From Hydrogenovibrio sp. UBA650 (GTDB lineage: Bacteria; Pseudomonadota; Gammaproteobacteria; Thiomicrospirales; Thiomicrospiraceae), in NCBI GenBank assembly GCA_002299245.1, contig DBOI01000122.1:1-11864 (forward strand): a stretch of 11,864 nt of DNA. Reading direction: 5' to 3'. The position numbers were made by a program, and so were the translations under genes. How positions within the stretch are numbered: position 1 is the stretch's first letter; each line of letters opens with the position of its first letter. Positions 8,205 through 11,864 of this stretch are shown here, piece by piece. The notes under the pieces are model-generated. The model worked only from the letters and a program-made list of their open reading frames with translations, was not told the DNA's origin and ran no database searches.

Positions 8205-8238
8205 AATGAAGTTATGAGGATATAATATGAACTTCATT
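8205..8238. promoter_or_regulatory. Perfect 9-bp inverted repeat upstream of the kinase gene (candidate operator)
   Basis: AATGAAGTT (8205-8213) and AACTTCATT (8230-8238) are exact reverse complements separated by a 16-bp AT-rich spacer that contains TATAAT on the plus strand and ATTATA on the minus strand. The dyad begins 15 bp upstream of the kinase ATG, where its promoter or 5' leader should be. The arm-to-arm centre distance of 25 bp would suit a dimeric regulator binding. The low GC content and lack of a U-tract argue against a terminator. Its function is inferred from symmetry and position only. Confidence 0.4.
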
Positions 8239-8271
8239 CTACCGCAAGCAGACAATAGAGAATAGTACTAA

Positions 8272-8304
8272 TTAAAACGCAGGTATCTAAAGACCACCCG
8301 CGTT
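8272..8304 (-). terminator. Rho-independent terminator of glnS
   Basis: On the minus strand, just after the glnS stop codon, AACGCGGGT (8304-8296) can pair with ACCTGCGTT (8284-8276) through nine base pairs, including one G-U, around an 11-nt loop. The tract TTTTAATT follows. Position, orientation and the U-rich tail fit an intrinsic terminator that ends glnS transcription before the kinase promoter region. Confidence 0.7.
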
Positions 8305-8322
8305 ATTTTATAAGGCGGCCTG

Positions 8323-9999
8323 TTATTTTTGCTGAGACCAGGTATCGCGCAATGCAACTGTTCGATTGTAGACCTGCTGATTTGCGGATTTATTGTCACG
8401 GCAGAAATAACCTTCGCGCTCAAACTGGTAGGCTTTTTCTGGCTCTGAACCTGCCATACCAGGCTCAACAAAACCATTCTTAACAACTAGAGAATCAGGA
8501 TTAATCACTGCCTCAAAGTCATCTTCTTTAGCGGGGTTTTCTACCGTAAATAGCCGGTCGTAAATCCTGAATTCAGCTGGAAGAGCTTTTGTTGCCTCTA
8601 CAAAGTGAATCACCCCCTTAACCTTGCGACCATCTGCTGGCTTTTTACCTAGAGTTTCAGGGTCGTAACTACAATAAATAGTTGTGAAGTTACCATCTGC
8701 ATCGGTTTCAAAGCGCTCACCTTTAATAATATAGGCGTTACGCAAGCGAACTTCTTTATCGATAGCTAAACGTTGATACTTACTATTTGGAGCAGTTTCC
8801 ATAAAGTCAGCACGATCAATATAGAGCTCTCGGCTAAAGAAAATTTCTCGCTTGCCCATCTCCTCATTTTGAGGATGAATTGGCGCTTGAATAGATTCAA
8901 CTTCACCTTCTGGATAGTTTTCAATAACAACCTTAATTGGATCCATGACCGCCATGGTTCTCGGAGCCACTTTATTCAAATCATCACGCACAGCCGCTTC
9001 AAGAATACCCATCTCAGTCATGGAATCGACTTTGGAAACCCCAATTCTTTCTGCAAAGTCTCTGATTGAAGCCGGAGTATAGCCTCGACGGCGCATACCT
9101 GAAATAGTCGGCATACGTGGATCATCCCAGCCTTCTACCAAGCCATCATCAACTAACTGGTGGAGCTTACGCTTAGACATTACTGTATATTCGAGATTCA
9201 AACGTGAGAACTCATACTGATGTGGACGATCAGGCCTGTCAAAATCATTCAGATTCTCTAATACCCAATCATATAAACGACGATTGTCCTGAAACTCCAA
9301 AGTACAAAGTGAGTGCGAAATACCTTCAATCGCGTCAGAAATACAATGGGCAAAATCATACATTGGGTAAATACACCAGGTATCGCCAGTCTGATGATGA
9401 TGGGCAAATTTGATTCGATAAAGTGCTGGATCACGCATACACATGAATGAAGAACTCATATCAATTTTTGCTCTCAATACACACTCGCCCTCTTTAAACT
9501 CACCATTCTTCATTTTTTCAAACAGAGCCAGGTTATCTTCAACAGAGGTATCGCGATAAGGACTATCCTTACCCGGTTCAGTTAAGGTTCCGCGGTATTC
9601 ACGAGTTTCATCGGCATTCAAGAAGCAGACATAAGCCAAACCTTTTTTAATCAACTCAACTGCATAATTATAAAACTGATCAAAGTAACTCGATGAATAA
9701 CAAATATCTCCAGACCAGTTAAAACCTAGCCAACTAACATCGCGTTTAATCGATTCAACATATTCCAAATCTTCTTTAGCCGGATTAGTATCGTCAAAAC
9801 GCAGATTACACTGTCCTTTATAGTCTTCAGCTAACCCAAAATTCAAACAGATAGATTTCGCATGACCAATATGCAAATAACCATTTGGCTCAGGAGGAAA
9901 ACGTGTCTGCACATTTTCGTGTAATTTTGTATCTAAATCGGCGTTAATAATGTTGCGAATAAAATTGACTGGACGCTCTACTGTCTCATTTTGGCTCAT
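8323..9999 (-). CDS. glnS: Glutaminyl-tRNA synthetase
   Basis: GlnRS charges tRNA-Gln with glutamine in the cytoplasm; it is a class I aminoacyl-tRNA synthetase. The protein has 558 residues from the ATG at 9999 (MSQNETVERPVNF...), close to the E. coli enzyme, and is recognisable along its full length. The HIGH motif is in PNGYLHIGHAKS (HIGH at 43-46) and the KMSKS-type motif is VMSKRKL (about 273-279). The conserved segments RFDDTNPAKEDLEYVESIKR and CTLEFQDNRRLYDWVLEN are present, as is the C-terminal anticodon-binding beta-barrel region ending NRTVALRDTWSQQK. The frame also has a TTG four codons upstream (10011), but homology favours the ATG. The gene has its own upstream promoter and downstream terminator and seems monocistronic. 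Confidence 0.98.
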   Translation of the reverse strand: MSQNETVERPVNFIRNIINADLDTKLHENVQTRFPPEPNGYLHIGHAKSICLNFGLAEDYKGQCNLRFDDTNPAKEDLEYVESIKRDVSWLGFNWSGDICYSSSYFDQFYNYAVELIKKGLAYVCFLNADETREYRGTLTEPGKDSPYRDTSVEDNLALFEKMKNGEFKEGECVLRAKIDMSSSFMCMRDPALYRIKFAHHHQTGDTWCIYPMYDFAHCISDAIEGISHSLCTLEFQDNRRLYDWVLENLNDFDRPDRPHQYEFSRLNLEYTVMSKRKLHQLVDDGLVEGWDDPRMPTISGMRRRGYTPASIRDFAERIGVSKVDSMTEMGILEAAVRDDLNKVAPRTMAVMDPIKVVIENYPEGEVESIQAPIHPQNEEMGKREIFFSRELYIDRADFMETAPNSKYQRLAIDKEVRLRNAYIIKGERFETDADGNFTTIYCSYDPETLGKKPADGRKVKGVIHFVEATKALPAEFRIYDRLFTVENPAKEDDFEAVINPDSLVVKNGFVEPGMAGSEPEKAYQFEREGYFCRDNKSANQQVYNRTVALRDTWSQQK

Positions 10000-10039
10000 T
10001 GCTAATTTCAACCTATAAAAATACTAATTTAAGAGGACT

Positions 10040-10054
10040 TCAACTTCTAGTTGA
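10040..10054. repeat. Small hairpin-forming dyad in the glnS leader
   Basis: TCAACT (10040-10045) and AGTTGA (10049-10054) are perfect inverted repeats around a 3-bp loop. In the glnS transcript this would form a 6-bp hairpin in the 5' untranslated leader. On the plus strand the right arm overlaps the TTGACA -35 element proposed for the divergent gene. It may therefore be either an RNA element or a binding site; the stem is short and could be fortuitous. Confidence 0.3.
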
Positions 10055-10080
10055 CAGCTTTTGAATAAGCCGACGATTAT
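10051..10080 (+). promoter_or_regulatory. Candidate sigma-70 promoter for the GAF/PAS gene
   Basis: A perfect -35 hexamer TTGACA (10051-10056) is followed after 18 bp by GATTAT (10075-10080), which matches four of six positions of the -10 consensus. Transcription would begin near 10087 and leave a leader of about 50 nt before the first possible start codon of the GAF/PAS gene. The -10 overlaps the glnS -10 on the other strand. Confidence 0.45.
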
Positions 10081-10103
10081 AGCATTAAACGCGTCAACAA
10101 GAA
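10076..10103 (-). promoter_or_regulatory. Extended -10 promoter of glnS
   Basis: Read on the minus strand, TGCTATAAT (10084-10076) is a consensus -10 with the extended TGN element. A weak -35, TTCTTG, lies 16 bp upstream (10103-10098). Transcription would start near 10069, giving a leader of about 70 nt before the glnS ATG. The bases after the -10 (CGTCGGC) are GC-rich, which is common in growth-rate-controlled translation genes; regulation of that kind is an inference. Confidence 0.7.
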
Positions 10104-10138
10104 CCTATCTGACTGTTTTGGTTTACTGATAAAAAAGT

Positions 10139-11794
10139 TTGATTGAAATAGAGAATTTTTCCGCATTGCTTATATCAAGCCATTACTGTAGATTGAATAA
10201 TATTAAACCCTTCAAAACCTTGGAAAAATCTTTGGGTAAAACAACTCCTGAAACTTCAATAACTGATCGTGATAATGACTGCCACTCAGAGGTTGAGAAA
10301 AGTGGTCTGATTCTTTCTGAAATCCAAAATATTATCACTACTCTTTTTGAAAAAGAGCCCGAAGAGACAAAAGCCATTTTTGATAAGCTTCTTGGATCAA
10401 TTGGTAGTTCGATTGGGATTAGTAGAGCTTATATATTTGAAGCCTACTTAAAAGATGACCAATACCTCGTTAATCAAACCAATGAATGGGTTGCTGCTGG
10501 CGTAAAACCTCAAATCGACAACCCTATCACTCACCATGTCAACATGCTCGAGATTGGGCTAGAAAAATGGCAACAAGGTTTTCTAAAAAATCAAGTTGTA
10601 AACGATGTAATCTCTGAGTTGAACGGGCAAGATAAACAAATATTTGAAGAACAAGATATTAAGACAGTTGTCGCAGCCCCTATTTACTTTAAAGGTGAAT
10701 GGCGCGGTTTTATTGGTTTCGATGACTGTGTTAATGATAAGTCATGGGATAAAAATGAAATCAATGCGCTTAAACTCTGTTCCAAAACCATTGGCTCTGC
10801 GCTTGGATATATCGATATTACTAAATCGAAGCGCGCCGCAGAAAAACAAGCAAAAGATGTTGAGCAAAAAATCCATGATGCCTTGGAATCAGCAGAGCAT
10901 GGTGTTTGGGACTGGGATTTACGAACCGACAAAGTCTACTACTCTGAAATTTTACAAAAGCAACTTGGTTATAACGGTCATGAATTTACCGATGCCTTAA
11001 CAGAATGGAGTGATCGGGTCCATCCTGATGATGCTGAAGCGACCTATCAAAAAGTCAAGGATCACCTTGCAGGTAAAACCCCTGTTTATCGCGCAGAGTT
11101 CCGAATGCGAAAAAAAGATGGTAGCTATGCCTGGATGCTTGCAATCGCCAAAGCAATTCGTGATGAAAATGGCAACCCTATTCGTCTACCAGGCACCCAT
11201 ACAGACCTGACATTCCAAAAAGAACTAGAGTCAGAGCTAAACAAGCAACAAGAGTTATTACACTCTTTAGTGAGGGGCTTTCCGGACTTGGTTTGGCTCA
11301 AAGATAGAGATGGCGTTTACTTAGCTGCTAATACCCGATTTGAGGATTTTTTTGGCCACCCCTCTTCGGAAATCATGGGAAACACCGACTATGATTTTGT
11401 CGATAAAGACTTAGCTGATTTCTTCAGAGATCATGATAAAAAAGCGATCGCAAGAGGCTCTCCCTCTATAAACGAAGAGACCATTACTTTTGCTAGTGAT
11501 GGCCACCAGGAAACCTTAGAAACCATCAAAACGCCAATTCATTTCAAAAATGGTGATCTAATTGGTGTATTAAGCGTCGGCAGAGATATTACGGAACGTA
11601 AAAAAGCTCAAGAGCAACTAATCTTGGCCGCCAGTATTTTCGAAAATGCACACGATGGTATTTTAATCTGTAATGCTGAGGTTGAAATCATTGATGTTAA
11701 TCCAGTCTTTGAATCTATCTCCGGTTACTCAAAAGATGAAGTCATCGGAAAAAATCCTAGGAGCCTGTCGGACTTACCACGTGTAGTAGGTTAA
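10139..11794 (+). pseudogene. GAF-PAS-PAS-PAS sensor protein gene, truncated by an insertion sequence
   Basis: The native frame encodes a signalling protein with no membrane helix. Residues are numbered from the TTG at 10139. A GAF domain lies at about 60-225 (ISRAYIFEAY, TVVAAPIYFKGEWRGFIGFD), a short coiled coil at about 228-250, and a PAS_3/PAC domain at about 247-360 (FRMRKKDGSYAWM). A second PAS/PAC domain at about 370-490 ends VGRDITERKKAQ. A third PAS begins at about 495 and breaks off after GYSKDEVIGKNPR (residue 541, ending at 11761). The last ten codons (SLSDLPRVVG, stop at 11792-11794) do not resemble a PAS domain and probably come from the insertion sequence. The output domain (GGDEF, EAL or histidine kinase are all plausible) is missing from this window. 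No ATG or GTG start and no good Shine-Dalgarno is visible, so the true 5' end is uncertain (TTG at 10139, 10166 or 10193). Confidence 0.75.
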
Positions 11795-11864
11795 AATAAG
11801 CGTACAACGAAAAACCAGCCGAAGGAAAGCAAAATGGCCGTTCAATTTATCCCGATAGACCGAG
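11760..11864 (+). mobile_element. Left end of an insertion sequence (partial)
   Basis: PAS homology stops abruptly at about 11757-11762, beside a CTAG tetranucleotide (11757-11760). The following sequence (GAGCCTGTCGGACTTACC...) has no place in the PAS gene. It leads after about 70 bp to a separate gene start with a strong ribosome binding site that looks like a transposase. This is the expected layout of an IS end: terminal repeat, short leader, transposase. The right end is outside the window, so the inverted repeats and target duplication cannot be confirmed and the exact left boundary is approximate. Confidence 0.6.
11834..11864 (+). CDS. Putative transposase N-terminus, IS1182-like (partial, 3' end outside window)
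   Basis: An ATG at 11834 follows GAAGGA (11821-11826) with a 7-nt spacer, the strongest ribosome binding site I see for any plus-strand gene here. Only ten codons fit in the window: MAVQFIPIDR. This resembles the N-terminus of IS1182-family DDE transposases, which often begin with a short hydrophobic stretch, then P-(I/Y)-D-R/Q, then a PPSV..WLP..HLARF segment; that later part is not visible here. The family call comes from memory of this pattern and from the interruption of the preceding gene. Ten residues are too few for certainty. Confidence 0.45.
   Translation, partial: MAVQFIPIDR

Noticed and set aside
8773..9069. Open frame of 98 codons on the plus strand inside glnS
   Set aside because: It lies wholly antisense to a strongly conserved glnS, shows no recognisable domain, and has a composition that mirrors the antisense frame of glnS.
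10000..10011. Upstream TTG start for glnS at 10011
   Set aside because: The ATG at 9999 aligns with the N-terminus of known GlnRS, and the four extra residues have no support.
10644..11000. Open frame of 118 codons on the plus strand in a second frame of the GAF/PAS gene
   Set aside because: The overlapping frame encodes recognisable GAF and PAS domains, while this one has no domain, no Shine-Dalgarno and a biased shadow-like composition.

Overview
The window looks like chromosomal DNA of a moderately AT-rich gammaproteobacterium, probably marine or aquatic. The evidence is the Rnf/Rsx gene order C-D-G-E, a glutaminyl-tRNA synthetase that aligns closely with the enterobacterial type, a DUF1841 protein, and a CHASE/PAS histidine kinase paired with a receiver-PP2C phosphatase. 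I cannot name a genus from this sequence alone.

Layout. (1) Positions 1-4387, plus strand: the 3' end of an rnf operon (rnfC tail, rnfD, rnfG, rnfE), followed by a DUF1841 gene, an exported two-domain rhodanese and an RNase HI. Gaps are 0-18 bp or genes overlap, and no terminator is visible, so the whole run may be one transcript. (2) Positions 4388-8190, minus strand: a two-gene signalling operon. A membrane CHASE-PAS-PAS histidine kinase comes first, then a response regulator fused to a PP2C/SpoIIE-type serine phosphatase. The phosphatase gene's ribosome binding site overlaps the kinase stop codon. This operon meets rnhA tail to tail with no bases between the two stop codons. (3) Positions 8323-9999, minus strand: glnS, with its own terminator and a clear extended -10 promoter. 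(4) Positions 10139 to about 11760, plus strand: a GAF-PAS-PAS-PAS signalling gene transcribed away from glnS. Its third PAS domain is cut off by the left end of an insertion sequence, whose putative transposase gene starts at 11834 and runs off the window.

How the parts work together. RnfC/D/G/E are subunits of an inner-membrane ferredoxin:NAD+ oxidoreductase or SoxR-reducing complex. The covalent-flavin threonine motifs of RnfD and RnfG and the cluster cysteines of RnfE are all present. The kinase most likely phosphorylates the receiver of the adjacent phosphatase to control dephosphorylation of an unlinked partner, possibly an anti-sigma-factor antagonist; no such partner gene lies in this window. 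The most notable points are the IS-interrupted sensor gene, the overlapping divergent promoters between it and glnS, and a perfect 9-bp inverted repeat just upstream of the kinase gene.
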